DNA of 64,000 nucleotides from Eretmocerus hayati (lineage: Eukaryota; Arthropoda; Insecta; Hymenoptera; Aphelinidae), in NCBI GenBank assembly GCA_029851415.1, contig CM056743.1:36038714-36102713 (forward strand), given 5' to 3'. The position numbers and the translations under genes were made by a program. This document shows positions 1 through 13,432 of the stretch, piece after piece. The notes beneath the pieces are model-generated. The model did not search any database, was not told where the DNA came from, and was given only the letters and a program-made list of their open reading frames with translations. Position 1 is the stretch's first letter; every line of letters begins with the position of its first letter.

Positions 1-57
1 CGAACAGTTCCGAACAACCGAAGCCACGGAGAGGCACTTATGAAAATTCTATCACAT

Positions 58-135
58 TCGTGCCGGCTGAGTTTCGAACCCCAGCTTTCTACGTTGAAGG
101 CAAGGGTCTTATCTACAAGGCCGCGATTGTTTCTG
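58..135 (-). repeat. tRNA-derived SINE fragment
   Basis: Read on the minus strand this stretch resembles the body of a tRNA. It has a D-arm-like segment (GTAGATAAGACC), a mid portion, and a T-arm with a B-box-like core (GGGTTCGAAACTC) flanked by complementary CTGGG/CTCAG, then an acceptor-like GCCGGC. The anticodon arm does not pair cleanly, so it is more likely the head of a tRNA-derived SINE or a tRNA pseudogene than a working tRNA. The rest of 1-1640 shows no gene or other structure that I recognise. Confidence 0.5.
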
Positions 136-1652
136 TGAAAGCATCATGCTACACGATTGAAACATCTTTACGCACATCTAGCGAGCAAAAGTATCTTGAT
201 GATCCTTACCTAGCTATAAAAAGAGCCATGAATATTTTTAAAAAACAATTCCTGATTTCTATTTACTCTAGATTTATCGTTTACATCTGATCCCGTGAAA
301 AATTTCACTGAAGGACGTGTCGGAGATCTATCAATATTGCACATTTACCGACGTTGCCGAGTCCTTGAACTCTTCGATAAAATTTGGAGATAACAATTAA
401 CCTGTGAAAAATCGCCGTTCATTTACGCACATTCAATTGCATCGTTAGCTCGAACCCTTATTACTCTAATATTCTCGTTGTCACAGACAAAACTTGAGTT
501 CCTTGCCACTTGCGTTTCACAAATTCTTATGGCTTAGCTCGCTTCCTAATTCTGCCATTAACCCTAAAAAGAATAAATGTATTGCAAACCCCATGAGATA
601 GAAAAACTTGACGATTCCGATATCCGCATCCTCTTAACCCGCTCGCTTCAGACCTGACTTCCCGGGCTCGGAAAAATTTTCTGACACGCGAAATATCGTA
701 AACTAGTCGAAAAATGGCAAAAAATGCCAAAATTACAAAAATAAAAAATTTCGGTTTTTCGCGTTTTTTTCAAAACAAAACCATATAGAGACTTTTTCTC
801 GAAGCAATGCGCATTCCTAGGATTATCGCAGATTTTTCAGAATTTTTTCAGATTCTTACCATGCGCCAAATGAAAGTTATCACAAATATCGGTTTTCGGC
901 CATGTCCATTATAGTGGACAAAATAATAAGTAAGGGCCGTTGAGTTACATCTTTCACGATGGATAATAAAGTGCGTGCGTATGACATGTGAAAGGCCAGC
1001 TGTGTTTCGTTTGTCCCCATCTCTAACGTGCTCCAATATTCTTCAATGCATTTCAATTCATTGCATAATCTACTTCAAGATTTGTGCAATGGATTAGCGA
1101 CGTTGAAACGTTAATCAGAAAGACGACCCTTTTCGCTCCCAAGACACAGAATTTTCAGTTTTTTAAGACGCAATGAGCTCTTTTATTGGGAGTCAGGACT
1201 TCCGGTACCTCCAACTTTGGCATGGCTAAATAATGTCTCAATGAAACTGAACTCCAACGTTTCTCTTTGATGAAGGAAAAGTGAATCATTCTGGTTCTGC
1301 AGAAAAACAGATAATCTTGAAAAATTAGGATATCTCAGAAATTACAGAAAAGTCGCCTTTTTGCAATATTTGGAATTTCTTCATTCACCTGAACTCCTTG
1401 ATGGAGATCAAAACTGATTACTCCCTGGACGTATAGATACTAAGAGGTAATAAATATTTTATAATTATAATCGTAACCTTCCTTTCATCGTGCCTCGCAA
1501 AACGGAGCTGTTGCAATGGTTGCAACTACTAGAGCGAGTCCCATTTTGGAATTCGTATGAATTGCCGCTAGTCTTTGTACGTACTCATATTTTATGACTG
1601 TTACAATTGCTCTACGCTAGTTATGATTGTTATAAATTTGAATATCTGAGAT

Positions 1653-1757
1653 AGTTGGTTGGGTCGCTGGGTGTCAGCTAGGCCGATCATCGAAGTTAAG
1701 CATTGTCGGGCGCGGTTAGTACTTGGATGGGTGACTGCCCATCTCGGTCTAATCAAC
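1653..1757 (+). repeat. 5S rRNA-derived sequence (pseudogene or SINE3 head)
   Basis: About 65 bases starting near 1681 match the middle and 3' half of animal 5S rRNA. They include the internal RNA polymerase III control region: GAAGTTAAGC, then GTCGGGCGCGGTTAGTACTT, then GGATGGGTGAC. The first ~28 bases do not match 5S helix I/III, and the expected 3' end and oligo-T terminator are absent. The ends (GTTGGTTG and CAACC) can still pair. It is therefore a 5S pseudogene or a 5S-headed SINE, not a functional 5S gene. GC-richer DNA to about 2010 could be a SINE body. Confidence 0.75.
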
Positions 1758-2075
1758 CTTGACTTGCTGACTTTTCTGATCGATTAGTTGCACCTCAGCA
1801 ACGTGAGCGGGAGGCACGAAATGTCACAATTGCGGTGTTCATGCTCACGGAATGTGGCATGAGCACCGTAAGGGTAGCATGACAAATGTGCCGAACTATC
1901 CGGAGCAGGTTTTCTCCCTTCAGGAGTTTTCCCTCGCTCCACGGGCATGATTCCCGGGCAAATGCGGAGAGAATTGGGGTAGGGTGAGTGGCTGGATCTC
2001 AACTTAAACACGCCACGATAAAACACGAAATGCTAAATACATGAGATCCGCCCTGGTTGTAATAGTCCATTGGCC

Positions 2076-2917
2076 GGGTCTACATAGACGCGCTCACCCT
2101 GGGCGCGCGCGCTCTCTCCGCTCGCACTCTCCACCCAAACACCGGAGTAGGTACCGAAAATGGGATATGAAAATCTTTTGACGAGTGTGCCCTCTCAATC
2201 GGAGTATTAGTGCGGGTTTGTAAGATGAAAAATGGCGAGTTTATTGCGTAAATCGACCAAAAGATCGATTTGCGTCTAATAGAGATCGAAAAGTGAGAAA
2301 CTTGAATGTCGATCAATGTGCCTAATATCGCCAGACCCCCAACTTCTCAGATTCCTAACTAGCGGCTTATTCAATAATATTCAACGTTATTGTGGGTTCG
2401 CATTGGGACTTTCTCCAGAAACTGTGAAATAAGCAAAGGTGTGCGGAATCCTGGTTAAGAAGAATCGAGCTATTCCATGTACACCTGAGATCAAATTTGT
2501 GTTACAAAAGTCGCTACAAAAGTCGTAAATTTGGAACATCTCAGGTGTTCTTTATCAGGATTCCATAAGCTTTAGCCCATTATTCAGCTTCTGGAATAAG
2601 TACCTGATCAAGATGATGCTGAGTATTGCTGAATTTGCAAGTTGGAAACCTGATGAAAAGTTGGGTGATGCTTATGCGAGACACAACCACGCCTCTTACT
2701 TTTCGATCTCTTTTCGATGCAAATTAATTTTTTGGTCGATTTACGCAATGAACTGGCCGTTTTTCATCTTACAAGCTCGCGCTGATACTCAAGTTATTGA
2801 GTGGGAACACTCGTCAAAAGATTTTCAAATCCCATTTTTGGTACCTACTCCGGTGTTTGGGTGGAGAGTGCAAGCGGAGAGAGCGCGCGCGCCCAGAGTG
2901 AGCGCGTCTATGTAGAC
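2076..2917. mobile_element. Fold-back MITE with ~240-bp terminal inverted repeats
   Basis: The ends read GTCTACATAGACGCGCTCAC inward on both sides, and the inverted similarity continues for about 240 bp (2076-2316 against 2680-2917). It includes a (CG)n-like tract and a segment around GGAGTAGGTACC. The word TTGGCC flanks both ends (2070-2075 and 2918-2923) and may be the target duplication. The two ORF-like stretches inside are the same sequence read from each arm, not genes. The centre shows no transposase. Confidence 0.75.
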
Positions 2918-5900
2918 TTGGCCATTGGCCGAAGACGACTGTTGAACACATATACTCGGACAAAAAAAAAGAAAATAATCGACAGATGAAATTCAGTTTT
3001 GAGTACAAAATACGAGAAAAGAATACTAATATGCAAAATAACGAAAAAGTAACTTTGATCGGTAGTTGTCAATCAATTTTCAATAGCAATTGAATAAAAA
3101 AATTCCGAATGCTAGAAGCTTGCATTACTGGGATGCTACTCTCACTCATGGCACTCGTCATGAGCAAGTCATCACCCTGATGACATAAATTGCTTATGTT
3201 GTCTCCGTTGAACTCATGATCTCGAGTCGATTTGATCGTTCATAGAAATCGATTTGAATTGCTCGGTATGTCATTCCAAGAATCATGCTTAAGATAGCTC
3301 ACAATTCTAATCCTCGACAAGATTTTTCTTGGTATGATTAACCCGATTCCACAAAAAGTTTCAATTTAACGAGTACCGTAGACTTGCGAGCGCATATTGA
3401 ATTTGAATCTCTCATTGCATATGTTGATTAATCACATCACTATTAGAGAAGTTTCGGCGGTCCAATTCTGATTTCCACCGTCACTGTCGAGTTTCCAACT
3501 AATACATCAGCGCTAATTCAGTTTGAGCGGCAACAAACGCGAAATCATTTGAAGTAGTAATAGACGAGTTTGGTCAGACAACGGGACTCGCCAACCACTA
3601 TATGAAACTGCATGATCTCAAACATTCCAATGGACGGTGTATGAGTTACACTTACTATTTGATCGTATTGAAAGGTCAAGGATGGTGATTCAAACTTTAT
3701 AATTATACCTTGCAATCACCCCGTCCTTTCGCCACACTACCACTAATCTACAAACTGATTGAGAAGTCAGTGCACATGGAATTTTTCTCAATCTTATTGT
3801 TGTAAGAGATTGCTGTAATGTTGAATTATTCAAAAAATAAGCCCATGAGTTCATAGGTTCATTTCTTGAATGATGTTGGAAATAATCAATGTGCAAGAGC
3901 TAATAGTGCCGAATTTTCAGTAATTTAGAACCCAAAGGACTCAAAATGGAGAGGCTTAAGCAGGCACGCATAATTCTACATGATCCTTCCTCAAAGGTTT
4001 TGTGATCGGATAAACTGTCACTCCCAGAAAGCTGCACGTTATTCTTCTACTTATCGGCGGCTTGAAACTTTTGAAGTCTATTTGATGAGCTTTAGACCTT
4101 AGAGATATGATCATGCACCAACCAGCAGTGTTTCACATCTATTCAGCAAAAATGCTTGTCTGACTATACCCGCATCTTACTACTGAAAAATATTCCTGGT
4201 AAATATTCTTAGTCTTACGAACAAAACTGGGATAGAGCTAGTGTTTGAGTCATGTCTAGTTCCTTTTTAAATCGGATTCCCAAGCATGTTATATTCTTGA
4301 ATCCCACGAATGGCTCAAGAAAATCCTAGGAAAAAGCATGCAAGGATGCTGCAAAAGTTTTTTTCCAGAAAAATGCCGCGCCTTCTCTGTACTATGTGCA
4401 TTTAAAGTGATGTGGTGAGCTAAATCAAACGAGTAGCTCCGAGTCTGACTATTGTTTCTCGTCAAATTCAGCCCAGAATACTTGAGTTTTTGTCCTTTTC
4501 CATTTGTCACTACAGACAATACACGAGGTAAAGGAAAAAGTATACAAGTTAGGAGCTCTGGAAAGGATGAACTTTTTGTAACCAGATTATAAGATGACAT
4601 ATTGTTCTAAGATGAATTCTCTAGGAGTATCATTTATGTATTATATGCTCAGATTTCTAGGTGTTTTTTTAGAAACCTTCGCCGACTTTTGAAGGAAAGT
4701 CAGCACTAAATCATGAAAACCATAAACTATACATCTGCATAAATTTAATAAGCTCCTTAAAATTGGAGAGTCGCCCAAGTCAATTCCTCTGATGGACTTT
4801 TCCCGTAAGAAATTTTCGTAATTTTCCACTTTTTTGCATCTGCAAAACTTTTCTAAATGCGTCTTAGGACGAATTTTGGTCTGGATGAGGATCCAAAATA
4901 AATCATAAGTCTTAACTCATGAGCTATTCTTTTGTAAGAAAAATGTGCATCAGTTTCAGAATATATACCCAAATAGGAATTTTCGAGCCTCGCTTCTTTT
5001 CTAAACTTTGCTGGGGAAAGTAATTGTTAGGTCTGGGCTACATCAAGGCTGCATTGATTTTATTGCTGTGGCGGAGTATCAAAAAATCACATTCGATAAT
5101 CGTGAGGATTGTCCTCCGCTAACTCATGACAGTTTAAATTCTCTCTTTCGATTCAAGCTTGAAACTATCACTCGAAACGCATTTTGCTTTGAATAGCTTA
5201 TGCAAAAAGGCTTCGTACGAGAGAAAAAAAAACAAATTTGACAATTCAAAAAGGTACGCAAGTTTTGTATATGTGAGGACAATTTTCGTGTAAATAGCTG
5301 ACCAGAAAAAAATTAGCCGTTGTTGAGAGCTTGATTATTTCTGTAAATATAAGAAGAAATTTCCAATGAGTCATTACACTCACTCCTTTGCTGAGGTACA
5401 TAATACATCAAAGTCTGAAGATGAATTGGATTTGTATTTGTTATTTGCCACACACCACTATGGAGTTGGAGACATTTATATTAGATTTACTTACTTGGTC
5501 AACTTTAATCACGTAATGAAAATGATAATCCATGTCATACAATGATTTATTACAGAAATGATACTCGGTGGACAATGCAAAGTCTATTTTTGACACTTTT
5601 CCCTTCAAGTAAACGCACCATGGCTTTTTAAAGTATTTTCAAAGATTTTTCAAATATCTCGACGCGTACTTCATCGTTGAACAAATAAAAATTGAGTTGG
5701 TACTTCCAATGAGACATGTGAGAAGAGATTGGAGCAGAAAAGAAGTGAACATTTCTGTAACTCTACAGAAAGTGTACTCACGGTCCGACAAAATGATTGA
5801 TTTTAAAGTAAGGATATTTTTCCGAGATTCAGAAGTAATTTAATACTCTCTCTTTTTAGTTCCTATGATTTTTTTCTCCAACCACCCGTTACAAAGGGCT

Positions 5901-6332
5901 CCATAATACTTTGCAATAGGTCAAATAAATCTCCAAAATTTAATCTTAACTGCAATCCGAGAGAATACGAATGTCAAACGCCCAATTCACTAGATTTTAT
6001 CCATGTACTTATTGAGTATCATTAATATTCCATCTTGTGAGCATTACAAGAAATCCATGGAATAAGCTGAGATTTACCCCAAGCAAGAGTCTGGAGCATC
6101 GCAATATCATCATGGGGATTGATTTTCACTTTTTCCGTGCAGAAGTTTGGCGATTTCTGCGCTTACATCCACACAACTGACGCTCATATTTCAGTAACAA
6201 AAAAGCATATCAGCACTTCTAATATACCGAGAAAACGAGTTCGACATCTTATAGAATAAAATGAATATATTTAGCCCATCAAAAATCTGTGCATAGAAAT
6301 TGTTCCAAAAAGTTTCACGGGTCATTCTGAAG
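2918..6332. other. Gene-free AT-rich stretch
   Basis: No ORF above about 100 codons, no splice-linked coding pattern, no tRNA-like sequence and no obvious tandem repeat were found. I see nothing supportable here. Confidence 0.5.
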
Positions 6333-7575
6333 TAGGGCTGCCACAATACAAGACAATACAATAATTTGCCACATGTCGATATTGGTGCCATGAGAATGTG
6401 TCTATATCGATGTCGTTATTGGTTGTGAAAATTATTGAGGCCCATTTATTGTTATTGTATCGAGCTTGACCAATAATTATTGCGATATTTATCGATATCG
6501 TGCCTAAATTATAGTCTCAGGTGAGGATGGTACTAATTCACCCAAAGCCGTTGTCTTCTTCAACATCCTTGATAGACAAAATCGAGGATATTATTAGAAA
6601 CCTCGATCGGAAAGTTGATCGAAATTTAATGGATGAGAAGCTTTTACTGTCATTTCAACAAGGAAGAGATAAGGTATTGAAGCACTACCGTGAATGCAAT
6701 TGGATATACGCAGTGTCGCTCATCTTGGACCCTCGTTATAAGTTTGCTGGTTTTGACACCACTGAATGAGGTAAGGTGCTGAAATCTGAAGCAGTAAAAA
6801 AGTTCGAGGAGATCTATAGAGAAAAGTACTTTAATGTTTTCTCTGATCGAACTTGTGCGAAAAACAAACCATCAACAAATTGCCAAAATGATGGTACCTT
6901 CGAATCGCCTTTAATCTATGATGCTCCTGAAACGAGTGAAAATAAGTTTGGAAAACAGAAATAAGAAATTATTTGGAATGTCTTCGTGCTTCTATGAGCA
7001 CTTCTATTTTGGAATGGTGGAAACAACATGCTTTTTCGTATCCAATACTGTCTCGGATGGCCCGAGACAGTTCCGGTCGAAAGATTATTTTCACAAGCTA
7101 GAGACGTCGCGCGTCGTCACACCGAATAGATCTTCCGTAGAGAGTGAGTCTATTAGAGCAATGTTATGTACCGATTCTTGGGCCAATAGCTCATTAAGAA
7201 AAGAAATCTGTGAATTTGGAATTCCACGATTGCTGTGATATTAGGAATTCATTTTTGTCAAAGTTCAAATGTGCGTATAATTATTTTTGTCTACATTTAC
7301 TATCTGTTTCAATAAAGATTACTCATTATTGCCATTGTAATATCCAACGGAACTCATTTGTATACCATAGCTTCGCCGAAAAATAGCAGAACTGGCACCG
7401 ATATCGATATTATCGCGCTATATCGCGATAAATTATCGATCAATAATTTGTATCGATGGAGTGATATTGTTATTGTCTTGTTCGGAAATCTGACATATTA
7501 ATGTTGATATCGATAACGAATTTATTGATATCGCGATACAATAACGATAAATTATCGACTATTGCGGCAGCCCTA
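6333..7575 (+). mobile_element. Degenerate hAT-family DNA transposon
   Basis: The terminal inverted repeats are TAGGGCTGCCACAAT on the left and the complement of TAGGGCTGCCGCAAT on the right. They are flanked by an 8-bp target duplication that still matches at 6 of 8 positions (TTCTGAAG at 6325-6332, TTCTATAG at 7576-7583). Eight-base duplications and TAGGG/CAGGG ends are typical of hAT elements. Both subterminal regions (about 6370-6500 and 7395-7560) are packed with ATCGATA-like words that could be transposase-binding repeats. The interior carries a broken transposase. At 1.24 kb the copy is internally shortened compared with autonomous hATs of 2.5 kb or more. Confidence 0.85.
6521..7238 (+). 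pseudogene. hAT transposase C-terminal remnant
   Basis: The first segment includes LILDPRYKF, a motif typical of BED/hAT transposases just before the dimerisation region. An in-frame TGA (6767-6769) interrupts it, and the frame resumes to 6964. The dimerisation-domain part then appears in other frames: SILEWWKQHAFSYPILSRMA from about 6990, and after further shifts a VERLFSQA-like stretch and CTDSWANS. At least one stop and several frameshifts break the reading frame, so no functional transposase remains. The DNA-binding BED finger and catalytic N-terminal part are absent. Confidence 0.85.
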
Positions 7576-7583
7576 TTCTATAG

Positions 7584-9260
7584 TGAAAGTTTAATGTAAC
7601 CCAATCTTGTGGATAATGTGTACTTTTTGCAAAAATGATAACGATCAGGAAAGATTCGTTGCTTCCAATTTAGCAGGTGGACTTGGAGTAAAAACGGATG
7701 ATAGAACAAAGATTATGATAAACTAGCGACCCTTCGCATTCGCAATACTTTGAGAAAGTATCATCGCAAAAGCAAACTGCTGACGTACAGGCATCAGTCT
7801 TATCGAGAATTGAGGGTAAAATTTGCAACGACACCCGGCTATTTGGGATGTATTGAATCATTCATAGTCACAATTTTGGTGGAAATTTAAGATACAAATC
7901 TGCACCCCCACCCCTCCAAAAGCAAAGCAACTTAAGAATAGCTAGGATTGAAATTTCCAAGTTCATCACAAAGTCAGTTTTACATGATTTTATTGTAGTC
8001 ATGAAGTGAACCCTCGAAATGCTCTTAGAATTATTTTCCGCTGAAGTATTCCTGATACAGTTATTATTCATATCCCTAAAAAGTCATTTTTCGTGATAAT
8101 TTGCTAACATGAATATTTTCCGAGGAAATATGAGCTATGATAAATTTAAACTTTTTGTCACGAGCTCCATTACCGATGATGTCCATGTCAAAAGTAACTA
8201 ATTATAAAATTACAGGTCTGTATTCAATTTTTTTCTGTGATATCTACCAAGTTACTCATGGTTTGAAACTTCAACTCTGGCATGTAGAGTCCGAACATGC
8301 TCAAACTTTTCGCAGTACGTAAATAAAATTGTAGTTTCATGGAACGTGACGTTTCCATCAGTTCACATTAGTGAGAAGTATTGAATAAACTGTTCAACTA
8401 TACATTCCAGAGACCAATCTGATTCCGAAAAGTCAATCAATTTTAAGCGAGAAAACTCACTCGAGTTCATTTCAACGAGCAACGCGTACTTTGAATAGTA
8501 TAACTGCGAAACCCAAACTGTTACATATTTTATGATGTTGAGAGGCCGATATTATCGAAAAATACCAATTAAAGTTTATCAATCATTCTCGAATGTGCTT
8601 CAGAAATCACCGATGAAACATCAATTGAAAGTGTGCCAAATTACTATCAAACAAGTCTATAGGTATGCTCCACTTGAACGTCAAATAAGACACTAATTGA
8701 CGCGATCCAATACGATAAAATTTCCAATTGCAGAATTTCAGACAGATTGTACGATATTTTTCTTACTCGGAAAATATCAATAACTCTTCCCCCATTTCTA
8801 TCCATATAGGGCTCACTGCAACCTGTTATGAACGTTCTATGATTTTATTTGTTGAGTATCTCGAGGTTATGATGCTGAATTTTCGATTGATTGAAAGTTG
8901 CAGCATCAAAGAATGAGTATAAATGTATCTTAATGCGATTGCATGAATATGATTTTTGTCAAACAAGTATTATGTATCAATAATTTTACTCGAGGGTATT
9001 TCGGATTTTCATCGTCTGAACAATCACATAGATTTTGCGATAAATTATCATATTTGACCATATTTTGACATAATGTGCTAAAATAGAGCGACACGGGACC
9101 ATATACTTTCTTCTAAAGCTACAATTCTCAGAACGTCAAAATGTCGTCGAAGAATGTAATATGGATTTATAGAGACAAAAAAAAAACGTAATTCGAATAG
9201 AGTAAATGGAAACCGGAGGGATATTATGAAAATTAACATAATCAGCTATTTGGCTTAAGG
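7584..9260. other. Gene-free stretch
   Basis: AT-rich DNA between the hAT and piggyBac-like elements. Only short ORFs without recognisable motifs; no repeat family identified. Confidence 0.4.
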
Positions 9261-9270
9261 GTCTGCTTAA

Positions 9271-9375
9271 CCCGTTGCCCGACCCTCTGTAGAGCCAATT
9301 TCACCCGGCATGGGGTCACTCTGACCCTACCCAGCGTGGTTTGGGGTCGAGGCGATCCTAGGTAAGGGCAACGGG
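9271..9375. mobile_element. piggyBac-like MITE (105 bp)
   Basis: A GC-rich 105-bp island bounded by the perfect inverted repeats CCCGTTGCCC (9271-9280) and GGGCAACGGG (9366-9375). The left side is preceded by TTAA (9267-9270), the target of piggyBac elements. The right side has TTAC, one mismatch from a TTAA duplication. An internal GGGGTCACTCTGACCC palindrome fits the subterminal repeats seen in such MITEs. There is no coding capacity. Confidence 0.7.
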
Positions 9376-9379
9376 TTAC

Positions 9380-12300
9380 GTTTTTGTTACGGATTTGTTT
9401 CTACGTCAAACTGATAGTATTCTTTTAACAAATTTCCATCCTACCCATCTTTATGATACGTTGCTTGTAGGATACTTACAGACTTAAACCTTTTTAACGT
9501 ACGTGATGAATTTGAGGCTGTTTCCATTGTAATATCATGAAACTTCACAAGTGACATTTATCTGATTCGAACTCTAGATAATTCTATACCTTTTTCATTC
9601 CAATAGAGCATCGCTATATTAAATTGACAAACATAGCTTATTCCCGTAAAATCAATATCAGATATACCAATCAATCGATATATCAATATTAAATGTGTAT
9701 ACAATTCTGAGTTGACCATCTGTCTCTAATTGACTGAGTGGACCATGGAAACGCCAATAAACTGACACATGGGATGAATCGTCGGCTTACTAACTTTCGA
9801 AGAGACCGTTTATTCTGTCAATTTTTAAATAATACTACTTCATAAGAAACTGACCGTTGTGTATCATCAATGCTAAATTGTGCCGATCCATCATTGTCAT
9901 CTGTTCGAGTGATATTCATCCATTACCTGACGATACAAAGCCAACAATTGAAGGTTTAATCCCTTTTTCAGAAATTTTTTTTTTTTTTTGATCGACAAGA
10001 TTTCGAAAGTTCAGTCCGCTATTTGGTCTGTATTTTTCCATGCCTCTCGGGTGCAATTTGTCCAGTCTCTCAAATCAAAAAGTCAGAGATGCATGTCGTA
10101 TCAACCAGAAAATGATTGAAATTTGAAATCTGCAATGCATTTGGAGTACGAGTATATACTGTTGCAATATCAAGTGCTTGCACAAATCTAATAGTGTCAT
10201 GGACAAATTTTAAATCCAGCCTTTACTCACATCTCAAAATTTCTTGAATCACGTTCAAATACCTCGAAGACGATGTACTTTGTTCGCAAGGCGTAATAGG
10301 TACCTCAATAATGTGGTTGGCTTTGGGAGAACAATGGATCCGTTGTGGGACAAATTACGAGTCTTTGTACTCGAGTTGTTGTCGTTCGTGAACAACGCTG
10401 CCAGGCTTCTTCAAGAGATTTATATAGTACGGGCATTGTTGCACTTATCAAACCCCTTAGGGTTTATCAAAAATTGTTGAATATCTTACGACAAAAAAAA
10501 ACGAAATGTTAAGCTCTCTTGTAGCACAAATCGACCAATTTCTTACTCATGAATAACATAAATTTCCTACTGAGCAAAGCTTTCAGCATTTAGATCCATC
10601 ATCTTTCTTTGAGAAGTTTGAACCGATAATACCACTCTGGGCTTTACAGAACCAACCTTCGCCACTGCGAGTTTGAAAGTCTTTCACGGTATGCTCCAAG
10701 ACAAGCTCTTATGCTCCCGTAACTTAATTTCAACAAGTAAAGTTGTCAGCAGCCACGTGAGACCATTCACCAAGTGAGTCGTATCTCAAGACGAAAAATT
10801 TTGTTCAAAAGCACGCGAATATCTTTCATAGAATGAGACCATGTACCACTAACTTGGAGTGGCAATAAAATGTGCAATTCACAGTCCTTTTTAACTTTTT
10901 GTATGGATATTGCAGCATTCAATTTTTATCAATGTTACACATTTTGAGCAAAAACTGTTTTCCCAATCTACTTAAATTTTGATACTGATATGACCAAAAT
11001 TCGAGTTGTATTATAGTAGTTACTGAATTTTTCTGTTTTGCAAGCTGATTATACGAACTTTTTGTTGTTTCCGGAAGGTTATGACCAGAGCCATGTTCCA
11101 AAAATTTCCATCACACAGAGAAAGACAGGCGGGCCCCACCGGTGGATCCCGTCACAGCAAAGGTTTTAAAGAGCATTTCCTGTCCTGACAGTAAAAAAAA
11201 TTGATATCTCTATAAGAATGATTTGGATGTGAAAAGGACACTGCAAAATACGGTCCAAAATTAAATTTGTGAAAACTTTATCAACAAGCGGAAATGACTT
11301 AAAATCGAGTTATCATCAAATTAATGTGAACGAATCTATCCTTGATTCATTTACGCATCAGAGGGCTCTGGAAAAGCTATACACGACTGACTTGCAGAAT
11401 TTGTGCATTAGTTTCCGTGAGAATATTGCAACGATAATATCATCAAAGCAATTCAACGAGTTGGATGTTATTTTACTTGCTGTGTGTCTCGTCTTCCACA
11501 GAGTGGTAGTCTTGTTGAAAATGTTATTTCCAGATGAGACTGCCAGATTCCCCTCTCGTTGAAAGGAAATATCTCATTAGAAACTTCATCGTACTCCTCA
11601 ATCATAAATACAATGAGAGTCGACGTATTTTCCTCTTTGCGACAGACTATCCCATCAGAATCAAACTCTCTCTCTCTTCTCTCTCTCTCTCTCATTACAG
11701 AATTTCCAGAAAGGGAGAAAGAGATAGAGACACACGATGGAAGTTGAAATTCATTTACCCCAAGGATATTTCAGTGATGGCAGAAAAAAATTTTTCTTTA
11801 GCAAAGAAATATTCCATTTGCGTGTTTAATCATCCAGCTTTTTTATGTGAATATTAAACGTAGAGCGCAACGAGTACATAATTGTGAATTCAACGTCCAG
11901 AAGTGAGTATGCGGTTAATATTTCTGGCTATTTTCATTACGGTTTACGCAGTCAATAGCTCCGCAAACTTCCCCTCGCATTTTTGAAATAATGTTGAATG
12001 AAATTTCATGAACATTGGCTATGGTGTTCAAAAGTTTATATCCGAAATTAACACTGGATAAGAACAAGTCTTTAGATACTCGAGAAAGAATTTGCGCAAA
12101 AAGTAATTATACTCGGGTGCAGACGAGTACATAGAATATGAAAAGTAATCATGATATGCCAATACAACAGAAGAAATGAGTCCAGAGAGAATAATTTGGG
12201 AAATTGAAAATATTTTCAAAAATCAAAATAACAAGATTGACATGATTTCCCTGCTATATTGGAATCATAGGGCCTGTAAAAATCCAAATTTCATACCAGG

Positions 12301-13050
12301 ATCGAACCAATAATTCCTGCTGGAAAGAAGATTGAGAGTATTTGATAGAGTCAAGATCATAATCGATTGTCCTCATCCCCCATTGAAATGACAAAAAATG
12401 TCTCTCCCTCCATTTTGATCCTAGGGATATGGGTATTTCACGCAAACTTTGCAAGGATTGATCCATGAGCAGCAATCTAATATTGCTTTGTAGGCGATGG
12501 GAGTTGAGATAGCGCCTTTCCCCAGTAATTTTGTCCAATGTAATCATAGCAGTATCAAAAAAGTTGTCACAAAATATTGAGGCAGGTCACTGTTTGGTAG
12601 GGCACAAGGGTTTCTGAGGAACTGACGTAATATGTACTAGCGTTTTTGCCTTACTCGCTACCGCTCGTTCGGCTTGTAAATGTTCTTGATAAGTCATAGG
12701 CACCAGAAATGCTTCTATAGTTCAATAAGAATAGTTGTGAAATAATGATTGCTGATCAATTCAAGGTGTCTAAAAAAAGTTTTGAAATAGTCCGCAAAAT
12801 TGGTATTATATCAAATTATACTGGCTAATTGTGGAGATATAACTTCAAGTAAGCAACAATGAATATTGCGGAATTGCATAGTTTCTTCTCAATTAGCTGA
12901 GCTGGTATATCTTTGATGAATCGATTAGGCTGAAAAACTTCCGTTACATGGTGTGAATGTGAAGGGTTAATCAAAGCGATGTCAATTCAATTCATTGTGC
13001 AGTGTGCATAAGTTGACCGTTGATCTCCGGACTTGGTGCATATAAGAGCA
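9380..13050. other. Gene-poor stretch with two unassigned ORFs
   Basis: Two open stretches are slightly less AT-rich than their surroundings: 10244-10480 and 11269-11562 on the plus strand. The second has a hydrophobic C-terminal part (LDVILLAVCLVFHRVVVLL). They could be upstream exons of the GPCR that begins to be recognisable at 18.1 kb, but no convincing splice donor ends either. A GC-rich imperfect palindrome (core CCCCACCGGTGG) lies near 11128-11150, and a (CT)n tract at about 11663-11694. Otherwise nothing is recognised. Confidence 0.3.
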
Positions 13051-13054
13051 ACTA

Positions 13055-13432
13055 CGAACTAGAACAAATTAGGCCAAACTAGACCGAACTAGACCAACCT
13101 GATTGGACCAAACCAAACCGAATTAGACCGACCTAGATTGTACTAGACCTAATTGGACCGAACTAGATCGTATTAGACCATACTAGACTGAACTAGACCG
13201 AATTAGACCGGAGTAGGCCGAACGAGACTTAATCACTCCAAACTAGACCGAGCTAGACTTAATTAGACCGAACTGAACTGATATAGATCGAATTGGCCCG
13301 ATCTAGACCCTACTACACCGAGCTAGATCGAAAAGGACCAAATTAGACCGACCTAGATAAAAGTAGACCGAATTGGATGGAACTACACCGTCTTTGACAA
13401 TACTAGACTGAAATAGACCGAATTAGACCTTC
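13055..13432 (+). repeat. 10-bp minisatellite, unit GAAYTAGACC
   Basis: About 35 diverged tandem copies of a 10-bp unit, best read as GAACTAGACC / GAATTAGACC. Most variation is in positions 3-6 and the phase is nearly constant. The array stops at 13432 and the same unit reappears at 13880-14100. Confidence 0.85.

Noticed and set aside
1653..1757. Functional 5S rRNA gene
   Set aside because: 5' third does not match and the terminator is missing.
2080..2915. Two similar 78- and 100-codon frames
   Set aside because: They are the same terminal inverted repeat read from each arm of the MITE, not paralogous genes.
11269..11562. 97-codon plus-strand frame as an upstream GPCR exon
   Set aside because: No convincing donor at its end and no recognisable Cache or signal-peptide motif; kept only as an open question.
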